A stretch of 64,000 bases of DNA from UBA932 sp031548545 (GCA_031548545.1 JAVBQY010000015.1:1-64000), one strand, 5' to 3'. Counted from the stretch's first letter, positions 17,434 to 26,468 are shown. The notes: generated by a model from the sequence alone, not told the origin. Numbers and translations: made by a program.

Positions 17434-18461
17434 TGTTACAATTTGCACAACCAATATATTTTTGGCTACTGGTGCTGATTCCGGCGCTGGTAATCGTTTA
17501 CATCTTTCATTTACGATTGAAACGCAGGGCCTTGTCGCGCTTCGGAAATATCGCCGTAATGGCGCCGCTTATGCCCGGCGTGTCCAAACGGCGCGGCTGG
17601 TTCAAGCTGATTTTGCTCTGCTTCGCCGTCTTCTTCCTCGCCATCGGCCTGAGCCGTCCGCAAATCGGCGCCGCAATGCGTGAGGTGAAAAGCCGCGGCG
17701 TGGAAGTGATCGTAGCCCTTGACGTATCCAACAGCATGCTGGCGCAGGACTTTAGACCCAACCGGTTGGAACGGGCCAAACAAGCCGTTTCACGACTGGT
17801 AGACCGGCTGAAAGACGACCGCATAGGCCTCATTGTATTTGCCGGAGACGCTTATGTACAGCTGCCGGTAACGGCCGATTACGTATCCGCCAAGATCTTC
17901 CTCTCGTCCATTTCTCCGGATATCATCCCCAAACAAGGTACGGCCATCGGCTCCGCCATTAACCTGGCCATGCGCTCATACACCCTGCAAAGCGACCGCA
18001 GCCGCGCGCTGATCATCATCACCGACGGCGAAAACCATGAAGACGATCCGGTAAGCGCCGCCCGGCAGGCCTATGAACAAAACATCGTAGTGCATACCAT
18101 TGGTATAGGCTCGCCCGAAGGACAGCCCATCCCCGTGGCAGGCGGCATGCTCAAAGACAAGGACGGCAACATTGTGGTAACCCGCCTCGACGAAAACAGC
18201 CTGCAGGAAATCGCCGAGGCCGGGCACGGCTCCTATACCCGCGCCACCAACGCCGACCTGGGGCTGGATAAGGTGCTGGATGAAATTGCTAAAATGGATA
18301 AGCAGGAAATGAGCAGTGTGGTATTTTCCGAATACAATGAACAGTTTATGTATCTCTTTGCCATCGCCCTGTTCTTTCTTATCGCAGAAACTTTTATTAC
18401 CGAACGTAAAAATAAATGGTCCAACAGTTTTGATATTTTCAGAACAAAAAAAGAAGCTTAG
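17433..18461 (+). CDS. batB: BatB, membrane vWA protein
   Basis: 342 residues with the same plan as BatA: helices near 8-26 and 57-74, a vWA domain with MIDAS motif DVSNS at 97-101 and a second metal-site region ITDGENHEDDP, and a C-terminal helix (FMYLFAIALFFLIAETFI). Overlaps batA by one base; batC begins 1 bp after its stop. Such tight packing suggests fixed stoichiometry in one complex. Confidence 0.93.
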   Translation: MLQFAQPIYFWLLVLIPALVIVYIFHLRLKRRALSRFGNIAVMAPLMPGVSKRRGWFKLILLCFAVFFLAIGLSRPQIGAAMREVKSRGVEVIVALDVSNSMLAQDFRPNRLERAKQAVSRLVDRLKDDRIGLIVFAGDAYVQLPVTADYVSAKIFLSSISPDIIPKQGTAIGSAINLAMRSYTLQSDRSRALIIITDGENHEDDPVSAARQAYEQNIVVHTIGIGSPEGQPIPVAGGMLKDKDGNIVVTRLDENSLQEIAEAGHGSYTRATNADLGLDKVLDEIAKMDKQEMSSVVFSEYNEQFMYLFAIALFFLIAETFITERKNKWSNSFDIFRTKKEA

Positions 18462-18462
18462 T

Positions 18463-19221
18463 ATGAAACGTCTGTTATTATTTTTACCTTTGCTGCTGCT
18501 ATCGTTGGGCGCCTTTGCACAGGCCGACAAAGCCGCCGTGCGCCAGGGCAACAAATGCTATAAGGAAGGCTCCTTCAATGAGGCGGAAATCGCCTACCGC
18601 CGCGCACTGGAAGCGGATTCGACATCACTGGCCGCCAGGTTTAACCTGGGCGACGCCTTTTATAAGCAACAGCAGTATGAACAGGCAGAGCAGGTTTTCA
18701 AAGCGCTGGCCGGCCCCAATGTACTGATGAGCAGGGAAAACAAAGCCAGGGTAATGCATAACCTGGGCAATGCGAGTCTGCAGCAAAAAAAATGGAAAGA
18801 AAGCGTGGCGGCCTACAAGCAGTCTTTACGCCTCAACCCGGCCGATGATGAAACACGCAGCAACCTGGCCTACGCCCAGGAAATGATGCAAAAGGACCAG
18901 CAAAACCAAGACCAAAACCAAGACCAGAACAAAGATCAAAATCAGGACCAGAACAAAGACCAGCAAGACCAAAATAAAGATCAGAATAAAGACCAGAACA
19001 AGGATCAGAACAATCAGGACCAAAACAATCAGGACCAGAATAAAGACAACAAACAGGATAAGAAAGACCAGCCGCAACAGGGCCGGGAACCCAAAATCTC
19101 GCCGCAACAGGCGCAACAGATCTTAGATGCGGTACAGGCCGACGAAAAAGACACCCAGGAAAAGGTAAAGAAAGAAAAGGCCAAAGCGGTCGGACAATAT
19201 AAGACAGAAAAGAATTGGTAA
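18463..19221 (+). CDS. batC: BatC, secreted TPR protein with Gln/Asn/Asp repeat
   Basis: 252 residues. Signal peptide 1-20, then TPR repeats from about 22 to 140 (RQGNKCYKEGSFNEAEIAYR and following). Residues 144-206 are a low-complexity tract of DQNQ/DQNK units, and the C terminus is charged (ISPQQAQQILDAVQADEKD). The TPRs probably mediate contacts in the Bat complex. The start at 18463 was chosen because the signal peptide begins there; the upstream in-frame ATG at 18316 lies inside batB. Confidence 0.9.
   Translation: MKRLLLFLPLLLLSLGAFAQADKAAVRQGNKCYKEGSFNEAEIAYRRALEADSTSLAARFNLGDAFYKQQQYEQAEQVFKALAGPNVLMSRENKARVMHNLGNASLQQKKWKESVAAYKQSLRLNPADDETRSNLAYAQEMMQKDQQNQDQNQDQNKDQNQDQNKDQQDQNKDQNKDQNKDQNNQDQNNQDQNKDNKQDKKDQPQQGREPKISPQQAQQILDAVQADEKDTQEKVKKEKAKAVGQYKTEKNW
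18892..19080 (+). repeat. DQN(K/Q) codon repeat in batC
   Basis: About 63 codons of near-tandem GAC-CAG-AAC-AAA type units. The low-complexity tract is probably disordered in the protein and is prone to copy-number change in multiples of 3 bp. Confidence 0.85.
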
Positions 19222-19246
19222 AGAGATCATCTATCGGTAGGATATT

Positions 19247-21067
19247 ATGAAAAAAATATTATTCATTATTTATTATTCATTATTCATTATAACAGCTGCA
19301 TGGGCCCAGGAGGTATCGTTCACCGTCTCAGCGCCACGGGTGGTAGCCACGGGTGAGGCTTTCCGCGTGTCCTTCTCACTTAATGAGGAGCCGGATAATT
19401 ACACCGGGCCGGATTTCGGCGGGCTTAATGTACTGGCCGGGCCGTCACGCTCCAGCAGCCAAAGCATTCAAATCATCAACGGAAAAACAAGCCACAGCAA
19501 AACGGTCAGTTTCGTATATGTACTGCAGGCCGGCAAAGAAGGTTCGGTTAGCATAGGCAGCGCCAAGGCGACAGTCAATGGCAAACAGTACCAGACCCAG
19601 GGGTTCAACATTGATGTGGTAAGCAGCGACGCCGTACCGGCAACGAACAACCAGCAGCAACAACAAGGCCAGTCCGGCGCTGCGGCAAGCCGGGCCGACG
19701 AGACCGATGCATTTGTAAGTATAAGCCTCAGCAAAGGCTCCGTCTATCGCGGCGAACACGTGATCGCTACGATTAAACTCTACACGCGCCAGATGAATAT
19801 CGCCGGATTCGAGGAGGTAAAGTTCCCTTCTTTTAATGGCTTCTGGAGCCAGGAAGTGGAATCCGCCCAACAGTTGCAATTTCAGCGGGAGAATGTAAAC
19901 GGCAAATTATACAATGCCGCCGTATTGCGCCGCTACGTATTGTATCCGCAGCAAACCGGCAGCATAAAGATTGACCCGTTTGAAGTCACCTGCGTCCTGC
20001 AGGTACGTGGCAACACGCAGGCCCGCAGTATATTTGACTCTTTCTTCGATACGCCGCAAAGTATCCGCAAACACATTGTATCGGCCAGCCCCTCTTTGCA
20101 GGTGAATGAGTTGCCGGCCGGGGCGCCGGCCTCTTTCAAAGGCGCCGTAGGCAGTAATTTCCAACTGGACGCCCATTTTAACCGCGACAGTGTACAAGCC
20201 AATGACGCGATCAACCTCCTGGTGAAAATCAGCGGAGAAGGCAACCTGAAACTCATGGAAGCCCCGGACGTGAATTTTCCTCCCCATTTCGAGGTCTATG
20301 ATATCAAAACCACCGATAACTCCAAAGTTTCGGCGGCCGGCATATCCGGAAGCAAAACCTTTGAATATCCCATCATTCCTCGCAGCGAGGGCAGTTTTGA
20401 CATTCCTGCCGTAGAGTTTTCTTATTTCGATATTCAGAAAAAACAATACGTAAGCCTCCGCAGCAAGGGGCTGCACCTGGGGGCAAGTAAGGATCCGAAT
20501 GCGGGAAGCGCCACGACCGTGGCAAGCCTCAACCGTCAGTCGGTAAAATCACTCGGAAGCGATATCCGGTATATTAAAACCGGAACGCTGAAATTGTCGG
20601 AAGCAGGACAGTTGTTTTTCTGCTCTGCCGCTTACTGGCTGCTACTGGCGCTCCTCTGCGCAAGTTTTATCTGCATTTATGTGTGGTTGAAGCAGCACAT
20701 CAAGAAATCACAGGACAAGGTCTTTACCCGCCACCGCAAAGCCAATAAAATGGCCAGACGCCGCCTTAAAGCCGCCGGGGTCTTCCTCAAGGATGGTAAC
20801 GGAAATGCTTTTTACGATGAATTAAGCCGCGCGCTCTGGGGGTACCTGACAGACAAAACAGGATTGGAAGTGGCCGACCTCTCCCGCGAGAAAGCCCGGG
20901 AAGCGATGCGCGAAAAACAAGCGCAGGAAGAAGATATCGAAGCCTACCTGCATGTGATTGAAGACTGTGAATTTGCCCGTTACGCACCGGGCTCCGGCCG
21001 CTCCGAAATGCAGAAGGTATATGATGAGGCCATCAGGATGATCAGTAAATTGGAACAAGTGTTTTAA
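19247..21067 (+). CDS. batD: BatD, membrane-anchored aerotolerance protein
   Basis: 606 residues. Signal peptide 1-20, a long periplasmic region of beta-type (Ig-like) domains to about 440, a membrane helix near 464-486 (YWLLLALLCASFICIYVWLK), and a cytoplasmic helical tail (LSRALWGYLTDKTGLEVADL). This is the BatD (oxygen tolerance) family. The signal peptide is encoded by a tandem TTATTCAT-type repeat (19257-19290). Lies 25 bp after batC and 29 bp before batE. Confidence 0.92.
   Translation: MKKILFIIYYSLFIITAAWAQEVSFTVSAPRVVATGEAFRVSFSLNEEPDNYTGPDFGGLNVLAGPSRSSSQSIQIINGKTSHSKTVSFVYVLQAGKEGSVSIGSAKATVNGKQYQTQGFNIDVVSSDAVPATNNQQQQQGQSGAAASRADETDAFVSISLSKGSVYRGEHVIATIKLYTRQMNIAGFEEVKFPSFNGFWSQEVESAQQLQFQRENVNGKLYNAAVLRRYVLYPQQTGSIKIDPFEVTCVLQVRGNTQARSIFDSFFDTPQSIRKHIVSASPSLQVNELPAGAPASFKGAVGSNFQLDAHFNRDSVQANDAINLLVKISGEGNLKLMEAPDVNFPPHFEVYDIKTTDNSKVSAAGISGSKTFEYPIIPRSEGSFDIPAVEFSYFDIQKKQYVSLRSKGLHLGASKDPNAGSATTVASLNRQSVKSLGSDIRYIKTGTLKLSEAGQLFFCSAAYWLLLALLCASFICIYVWLKQHIKKSQDKVFTRHRKANKMARRRLKAAGVFLKDGNGNAFYDELSRALWGYLTDKTGLEVADLSREKAREAMREKQAQEEDIEAYLHVIEDCEFARYAPGSGRSEMQKVYDEAIRMISKLEQVF
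19257..19290 (+). repeat. TTATTCAT-type repeat coding for part of a signal peptide
   Basis: Imperfect tandem copies of TTATTCAT encode residues like IIYYSLFII in the BatD signal peptide. The same motif, in either orientation, occurs between genes at 34617-34648, 36511-36541 and 38781-38793. Confidence 0.7.
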
Positions 21068-21096
21068 CGAGACTACGAAACTAAGGGATCAGGATT

Positions 21097-21870
21097 ATGA
21101 CAATGAGAACTATCAGATACTGCTTATTATTCATTTTTATGCTGCCAGTAGCCGTAACGCTGCAGGGGCAGACGGCGGAAAGCGAAATGTGGGGCAAGGC
21201 CAACGAGGCTTATGCTACCGGAAACTATGCCGCTGCAGAAGAGGCTTACAAGGCGATAGAACGTACAGGACTCGTATCCAATGAACTGTTCTATAACCTC
21301 GGCAATGTATATTACAAACAAAAAGCATGGGGCAAAGCGGTGCTTTACTATGAACGCGCCCTTAAACTGGAGCCCGGCGATAACGACGCCCTCTACAACC
21401 TGGAAATGGCCAGGGCCATGACAATCGACAAAATCGAGGCCATGCCGGAATTTTTCCTGGCGACCTGGATCAAAGGCATACACGGCATGGCCGGCGCCGA
21501 TACCTGGGCCTGGCTGTCTGTCTTGCTACTGGCCGCCTGCCTTGTATTGGCCGGCTTATTTTTCTTTGCAGACAGTATCCCCCTGCGCAAGGTCTCTTTC
21601 TTTGCCGCCGTGCTGGCCCTGCTGCTCAGCGCCGGGAGCTTTACCTGCGCCCGCTACCAGCAAGCGGCGCTGCTGGACCGTTCGGAAGCCATCATCATGG
21701 CCGCCGTAACCACAGTAAAAAGCTCGCCGGACAGTAATGGCAAAGACCTTTTTATATTGCATGAGGGAACCAAAGTCAGCCTCCTCGAAAGCCTGGGAGA
21801 ATGGACCCGCATACAACTGATGGACGGCCGCCAGGGCTGGACCCTGCGTAGCGCCACAGAACAGATATAA
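21097..21870 (+). CDS. batE: BatE, TPR and SH3-like membrane protein
   Basis: 257 residues. Signal peptide near 1-26, two to three TPR repeats at about 30-110 (NLGNVYYKQKAWGKAVLYYE), two membrane helices (WLSVLLLAACLVLAGLFFFA and the VSFFAAVLALLLSAGSF region), and a C-terminal bacterial SH3-like domain (LHEGTKVSLLESLGEWTRIQ). Last bat gene. The start could be the first or third codon (MTM). The SDR gene follows 21 bp later and may be co-transcribed. Confidence 0.9.
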   Translation: MTMRTIRYCLLFIFMLPVAVTLQGQTAESEMWGKANEAYATGNYAAAEEAYKAIERTGLVSNELFYNLGNVYYKQKAWGKAVLYYERALKLEPGDNDALYNLEMARAMTIDKIEAMPEFFLATWIKGIHGMAGADTWAWLSVLLLAACLVLAGLFFFADSIPLRKVSFFAAVLALLLSAGSFTCARYQQAALLDRSEAIIMAAVTTVKSSPDSNGKDLFILHEGTKVSLLESLGEWTRIQLMDGRQGWTLRSATEQI

Positions 21871-21891
21871 TTTGTATACCTAATAAATACT

Positions 21892-22653
21892 ATGAAAAAA
21901 ATTGCATTGATTACAGGCGCCACTTCCGGCATTGGAAAAGCAACGGCCGTGAAGTTCGCTCAAAACGGATACCGGCTGATCCTCACCGGACGACGGGCAG
22001 CCGAGCTGAATAAGGTGAGTAAGCAACTGACCGACGAATACGGCGTTGAAATATTGGACTTATGTTTCGATGTCCGCAACCTCGATGAAGTGGAAAAGTA
22101 CCTGGGCCATCTTCCGGCAGAGTGGCAGGAGATTGATGTCCTGGTGAATAATGCAGGACTTGCCGTGGGGCTTAGCCCGCTGCAGGAAGGGGTGACGGAT
22201 GACTGGGAACGGATGATTGATACGAACATTAAAGGCTTGCTGTATGTAAGCCGTACAATTACCCCGCTCATGGTCAAACGCGGCCGGGGCCATATCATCA
22301 ATATCGGCTCCATTGCCGGGAAGGAAGTTTATGTGAACGGCAATGTTTACTGCGCTACCAAGCATGCGGTAGACGCCCTGAGCAAGGCGATGCGCATTGA
22401 TTTGTTGCCGCACAATATCAAGGTGACCCAGGTCTGCCCCGGCGCTGTGGAAACGGAGTTTTCACTGGTACGTTTCAAGGGTGACCAGGAGCGGGCGGAC
22501 ACTGTGTACAAGGGCTTTGAACCCTTGACCGGAGGGGACATTGCCGAAGTGATCTGGTTTGCCGTAACGCAGCCGGCGCATGTAAACATCAACGACATGG
22601 TGGTGATGCCTACGGCGCAGGGCAGCAGCAGCGTATGGAATAAGAAATTATAA
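21892..22653 (+). CDS. Short-chain dehydrogenase/reductase, YdfG-like
   Basis: 253 residues. NAD(P)-binding motif TGATSGIG at 9-16, NNAG at 86-89, catalytic Ser140, Tyr153 and Lys157 (YCATK). Arg34 and Arg35 after the second strand suggest NADP(H). The overall pattern (ELNKVSKQL, INDMVVMPTAQ) resembles YdfG-type enzymes acting on L-allo-threonine, serine or 3-hydroxy acids; the substrate is not certain. Its stop overlaps the convergent response-regulator stop by 6 bp (22648-22653). Confidence 0.88.
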   Translation: MKKIALITGATSGIGKATAVKFAQNGYRLILTGRRAAELNKVSKQLTDEYGVEILDLCFDVRNLDEVEKYLGHLPAEWQEIDVLVNNAGLAVGLSPLQEGVTDDWERMIDTNIKGLLYVSRTITPLMVKRGRGHIINIGSIAGKEVYVNGNVYCATKHAVDALSKAMRIDLLPHNIKVTQVCPGAVETEFSLVRFKGDQERADTVYKGFEPLTGGDIAEVIWFAVTQPAHVNINDMVVMPTAQGSSSVWNKKL

Positions 22654-23811
22654 GAACAGCGGGTTCACATAGGTCTTCACATCCTCTATACCGATATTTT
22701 TATCGCAAAGGATGATCAGCCGTTCCAGGGCGTTACGAAACTCCCTGATGTTACCAGTCCACGGATATTTTTGCAGTTCGGTCACGGCTTCGGCCGTGAT
22801 TTTGCGTTTGGCATAGCCGTACTCTTCACAGATTTGTTTGATGAAATGCTCGGCCAGTAAGGGAATATCGTCTCTCCGCTCCGAAAGGGAGGGCATGTGC
22901 ATTACAATCACACTCAGGCGGTGATAAAGGTCCTCGCGGAAGGCGCCGCGCTCTATTTCCAGTTTAAGGTTTTTATTGGTAGCGGCCACCACGCGGACAT
23001 TCACATTGATGTCGGCGTCACTGCCTATACGGGACACCTTGTTTTCCTGCAGGGCGCGCAATACCTTGGCCTGTGCGGAGGGGCTCATATCCCCGATCTC
23101 ATCAAGAAACAAGGTGCCGCCATTGGCCTGTTCGAATTTACCTTTATGCTGCTTCACGGCCGAAGTAAATGAGCCTTTTTCATGACCAAAGAGTTCGCTT
23201 TCTATCAGTTCTCCGGGAATAGCCGCACAGTTCACTTCGACGAAAGGCGCCGCGGAGCGGGTGCTTTTTTCATGCAGCCAACGCGCCGCCAATTCCTTGC
23301 CCGTACCGTTGGAGCCGGTAATCATTACGCGGGCTTCAGTAGGCGCTACCCGCTCTATCATATCTTTGATTTTCATCATGGCCTCCGAAGTACCGATCAG
23401 CTCCGGGACTTTAGACACCTTACGTTTCAGCACTTTGGTTTCTTTTACCAGCTCCGTCTTCTCCGTCGCATTCCGGATTGCAATCAGGATGCGGTTCAGG
23501 TCAAGCGGTTTCTCAATAAAATCATAGGCCCCCTTCCGGATACACTCCACGGCCGCATCAATGGTCCCGTGTCCGGAAATCATGATAACCGGCAATTCAC
23601 GGTGTTGCTGTTGTAATTTTTCCAGCACCTCCATACCGTCCATTTCGGGCATTTTTATATCACAAAAAACCAAGTCCAGGGAAGCCTCGTCCGCCGTTTG
23701 CAGCGCTACCTTCCCCTTATCGGCCAATAAGACGTCATGTCCTTCATAGCTCAGGATATCCTTCATGGTATTCCGGATACTTTTTTCGTCATCTACTACC
23801 AGTATTTTCAT
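22648..23811 (-). CDS. NtrC-like response regulator lacking a C-terminal HTH
   Basis: 387 residues. Receiver domain 1-120 with Asp51 as phosphoacceptor and Lys101. AAA+ sigma-54-interaction domain from about 137: Walker A GSNGTGKE (166-173), Walker B TLFLDE (233-238), and a loop reading GSFTSA (213-218) where classical activators have GAFTGA. The protein ends at LFL soon after the AAA+ lid; there is no Fis-type DNA-binding domain. It may activate sigma-54 RNA polymerase from solution or serve another ATP-dependent signalling role. No histidine kinase is adjacent. Confidence 0.88.
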   Translation of the reverse strand: MKILVVDDEKSIRNTMKDILSYEGHDVLLADKGKVALQTADEASLDLVFCDIKMPEMDGMEVLEKLQQQHRELPVIMISGHGTIDAAVECIRKGAYDFIEKPLDLNRILIAIRNATEKTELVKETKVLKRKVSKVPELIGTSEAMMKIKDMIERVAPTEARVMITGSNGTGKELAARWLHEKSTRSAAPFVEVNCAAIPGELIESELFGHEKGSFTSAVKQHKGKFEQANGGTLFLDEIGDMSPSAQAKVLRALQENKVSRIGSDADINVNVRVVAATNKNLKLEIERGAFREDLYHRLSVIVMHMPSLSERRDDIPLLAEHFIKQICEEYGYAKRKITAEAVTELQKYPWTGNIREFRNALERLIILCDKNIGIEDVKTYVNPLFL

Positions 23812-23834
23812 TTCCAGATTTAAATATTACGGGG

Positions 23835-24752
23835 TTATAAATGGGACAGTTCACTGGCTGCTCCTTCTTTCAGGGAGTAGCTGCATTGCATTATGCTACG
23901 GGCCGCTATTTTGTCGATGACCAGTTGCGTAAGCAGCACGGCCGGCACGATAAAATCCGCCCTTATCGGCGAGAGCCCTTTGATTTGCAGTCGCTCTGCC
24001 GTCGTTAGCGACAGTAAGCTGTTATGCAAATTACGGAAAGCGCCCGGGTCTATGGGGTAAGAAGGCGTGTCCGCCTCTTCTTCCTCGGCATGGCTTAAGA
24101 TCGCCCTGTAACTATCGAAGGAACCGGAAGAGCCGATCAGGGAATCCGGCTTATAGCGCCCTATCGCTTGCCACAGCAAGGCCAACTCTTCTTCCAGATA
24201 AGTTGTTATAGCGGCAATTTCTTCTTTCTTTATGGGATCCGACGGACGGAAACGCTCCAACAAACGCGCCATGCCCAAAGGAAAACTATGTTTCCAATAT
24301 ATTTCATGCGCATTGCCGATGATGAACTCCACACTTCCGCCTCCGATGTCCAGCATCAGCACCGGAGTCTCCGTAAGACGGGCGCCGGAACAGATGCCTT
24401 TGTAGATCAGTTCCGCCTCACGGTCTCCGCTGATCACCTGTATATAGAGACCGAATTTTTCTTTCAGGTAGGCTGTAAAGGCGGCGCCGTTTTTAGCGTC
24501 GCGCACGGCAGAGGTGGCATAGGCATAACACTGCTCCGCGCCCCCCCAAAGGTACAGTTGCCGCATCAGGGCCTGCATGGCTGTGGCGGCGGTTTCAAAG
24601 GCTTTCGGGGTAAGCATGCCGCCGGACAGCCCGCCATCCCCCAAACGCGCAGCCTGCTTGGCCACTCTTATTGTATTCCAGTGACCCTGTTCTACTTCCG
24701 CCAAGAGCAGATTGTAGACATTCGTACCCATATCAAATATCGCCACGCGCAT
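23835..24752 (-). CDS. Ppx/GppA-type phosphatase
   Basis: 305 residues of the exopolyphosphatase / guanosine pentaphosphate phosphatase family, cytosolic. Motifs: MRVAIFDMGTNVYNLLLAEV at the N terminus (phosphate-1 loop, DMGTN), SAVRDAKNG, MLDIGGGSVEFI (phosphate-2 loop) and GSSGSFD. It hydrolyses polyphosphate or pppGpp. Shorter than two-domain enterobacterial enzymes, as is usual in Bacteroidota. The start at 24752 fits the family N terminus; an in-frame ATG at 24809 lies upstream of the -7 element. Confidence 0.88.
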   Translation of the reverse strand: MRVAIFDMGTNVYNLLLAEVEQGHWNTIRVAKQAARLGDGGLSGGMLTPKAFETAATAMQALMRQLYLWGGAEQCYAYATSAVRDAKNGAAFTAYLKEKFGLYIQVISGDREAELIYKGICSGARLTETPVLMLDIGGGSVEFIIGNAHEIYWKHSFPLGMARLLERFRPSDPIKKEEIAAITTYLEEELALLWQAIGRYKPDSLIGSSGSFDSYRAILSHAEEEEADTPSYPIDPGAFRNLHNSLLSLTTAERLQIKGLSPIRADFIVPAVLLTQLVIDKIAARSIMQCSYSLKEGAASELSHL

Positions 24753-24758
24753 AGGAAA

Positions 24759-24766
24759 CAAAGATA
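24759..24766 (-). promoter_or_regulatory. -7 element of the ppx/gppA-type gene
   Basis: Reads TATCTTTG on the minus strand. Only 6 bp separate it from the ATG at 24752, so the transcript should start at or very near the start codon. Confidence 0.55.
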
Positions 24767-24778
24767 CGAAAAAAATTG

Positions 24779-24786
24779 TATATTTG
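24779..24786 (+). promoter_or_regulatory. -7 element of cmk
   Basis: TATATTTG, 24 bp before the TTG start of cmk and back to back with the ppx element. No clear -33 box. Confidence 0.5.
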
Positions 24787-24810
24787 TAAGCACTATTTAA
24801 ATAAATCACA

Positions 24811-25530
24811 TTGGAAACTGCTCACTTCAAAATAATTATTGCAATTGACGGTCACTCATCGACCGGCAAAAGCTCCTTTGCCAAAGCCATTGCCGCCCGC
24901 CTGGGCTATATCTATGTAGACACCGGCGCCATGTACCGCGCAGTAACCCTGTACGCCCTGCAACACGGCATGATTGACCACTCCGGCGCTATCGACGAAG
25001 CCGCCCTGTTGTCGGCAATCCCCGACATTCATGTCACATTTCAGCACATAAACGGAGAAAACACCACCTTCCTCAATGGCGAGAATGTAGAAGCCGAGAT
25101 CCGCGGCATTGCCGTAGCCGGCCATGTAAGCGCGGTGAGCGCTATTGCCGGGGTGCGCAAACACCTGGTATTACTACAGCAACAGATGGGCAAGGAGAAG
25201 GGTATTGTAATGGATGGGCGTGATATCGGCACCGTGGTATTCCCCCAGGCCGAGTTAAAGATTTTCATGACGGCCGATCCGGAAGTAAGGGCCGGGCGAC
25301 GCTATAAGGAACTTACGGATAAAGGCGAACAGGTCTCTTTTGAGGAGATCCTGCGGAATGTGGTGGAGCGCGACCGGATAGACTCCACCCGCGCCGTAAC
25401 CCCCTTGCGCCGTGCAGAAGACGCCCTCTTGCTGGACAATAGCAATATGACCCCACAAGAGCAGATGGCATGGTTTTTGCAACTGATCAATGAAAAGTTA
25501 AACATTGAACCGGGCCTGCAAGCCCAATGA
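24811..25530 (+). CDS. cmk: Cytidylate kinase
   Basis: 239 residues. It phosphorylates CMP and dCMP with ATP. P-loop GHSSTGKSS near residue 14, VDTGAMYRA, MDGRDIGTVVFP and the lid region RRYKELTDKGEQV are all typical. The start is unusual: an in-frame TAA at 24802-24804 and no ATG before the P-loop leave TTG at 24811 as the best start, giving METAHFKIIIAIDG. Its TGA overlaps the ATG of the following small membrane protein (ATGA), so the two are probably coupled. Confidence 0.94.
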   Translation: METAHFKIIIAIDGHSSTGKSSFAKAIAARLGYIYVDTGAMYRAVTLYALQHGMIDHSGAIDEAALLSAIPDIHVTFQHINGENTTFLNGENVEAEIRGIAVAGHVSAVSAIAGVRKHLVLLQQQMGKEKGIVMDGRDIGTVVFPQAELKIFMTADPEVRAGRRYKELTDKGEQVSFEEILRNVVERDRIDSTRAVTPLRRAEDALLLDNSNMTPQEQMAWFLQLINEKLNIEPGLQAQ

Positions 25531-25814
25531 AATTATCATCGGCCATGAACACGCTCTTAATTGTTATATTAATATCTGTAATCCTGCTGGCCATTTGTTT
25601 TGCCGGACTGGCGCTGAATATCCTCCTTAAGAAAAACGGAAAATTCCCGGAAACAGAGATCGGCAGTAATAAAAACATGCGCAAGCTTGGTATACGTTGT
25701 ACCAAGCAGGATGAGATACTCCGTGACCGCGAATGGAAAGGGAAAAAAAACACCAAAGCCGGGGAGGAAGAAAATCTCTGCAGCGGATGTTGCGGATGCG
25801 GGGAGAACGCCTAA
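25527..25814 (+). CDS. Small membrane protein with Cys-rich tail
   Basis: 95 residues. One membrane helix (LLIVILISVILLAICFAGLA, about 10-30), then a short basic cytoplasmic segment (KKNGKFPETEIGSNKNMRKL) and a Cys-rich end (CSGCCGCGENA). Small proteins with the KNG-FP...GxNK-MR motif appear next to cmk in other Bacteroidales in my recollection, but I know of no function. The start could be 25527 (overlapping cmk by 4 bp) or the internal ATG at 25545. The clustered cysteines could bind a metal. Overlaps the convergent mqnB stop by 4 bp. Confidence 0.75.
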   Translation: MKLSSAMNTLLIVILISVILLAICFAGLALNILLKKNGKFPETEIGSNKNMRKLGIRCTKQDEILRDREWKGKKNTKAGEEENLCSGCCGCGENA

Positions 25815-26458
25815 AACTCCGGCAAGAGTTTACGCAGGGCTTCCGTCAGGTTATTCAGGGCCAGGGGTATATTCCAGCGGCTTTTATCACGCGGTTCGAC
25901 CCGGTTGGAAATAGCCCGCAAAGCCAGGAAGGGTAATTTCTCCTGTAAGCACACATAAAAGAAAGCAGCGCTCTCCATGGTTTCAATATCAGGCGTGAAG
26001 CGGCTGCGCAATTCCTCTATCGGGCTTTGGGCCCCACTGACCGTTTGAACGGTAACGCCGGTAGCCTCCGGCAGCGCGGCATAGGCTGCGGGAAAAGGGT
26101 TATAAGGAGCCGCATGAAGGGCGCCGGAACGAAAAGGAAAGGTATCGGCATTGAGAAGGTTTTCATCGAAGAGGGTAGAAAAGCCTTCGGGGGTACGCAC
26201 ACCGGTATCTCCGAAATATTCTTTACCAACACGGCAAACGGCGCCGACGGCCAGCCGGTCGTTAAAACTGCCGGCGATACCCGTATTAATGACCAGGTCG
26301 AAGGGCTCGGATTGCAGTAATTTCAAGGTATGATAGGCCGTGGCGGCAACACCGATGCCTGTAACGGCGCAGCTAAGGTCCATTTCGGGAAAAGCGGCAG
26401 CCGCCTGGCGGGCGGCCAGCAGTTCGTCGGGCGTGGCGGCGGTAAGGAGAATTTTCAT
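25811..26458 (-). CDS. mqnB: Futalosine hydrolase (MqnB-like)
   Basis: 215 residues of the nucleoside phosphorylase/MTA-SAH nucleosidase fold: VTGIGVAATAYHT, the INTGIAGSF motif, DIETMESAAFFYVC for the nucleoside-binding Met-Glu, and LRAISNRVEPRDKSRW with the catalytic-type acidic residue region. The ETMESAAFF and EPRDKSRWNI features fit futalosine hydrolase, which releases hypoxanthine from futalosine in the alternative menaquinone pathway, better than MTA/SAH nucleosidase. No other mqn gene is in the window, so the assignment rests on this protein alone. Confidence 0.8.
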   Translation of the reverse strand: MKILLTAATPDELLAARQAAAAFPEMDLSCAVTGIGVAATAYHTLKLLQSEPFDLVINTGIAGSFNDRLAVGAVCRVGKEYFGDTGVRTPEGFSTLFDENLLNADTFPFRSGALHAAPYNPFPAAYAALPEATGVTVQTVSGAQSPIEELRSRFTPDIETMESAAFFYVCLQEKLPFLALRAISNRVEPRDKSRWNIPLALNNLTEALRKLLPEF

Positions 26459-26468
26459 ATTTTATTCG

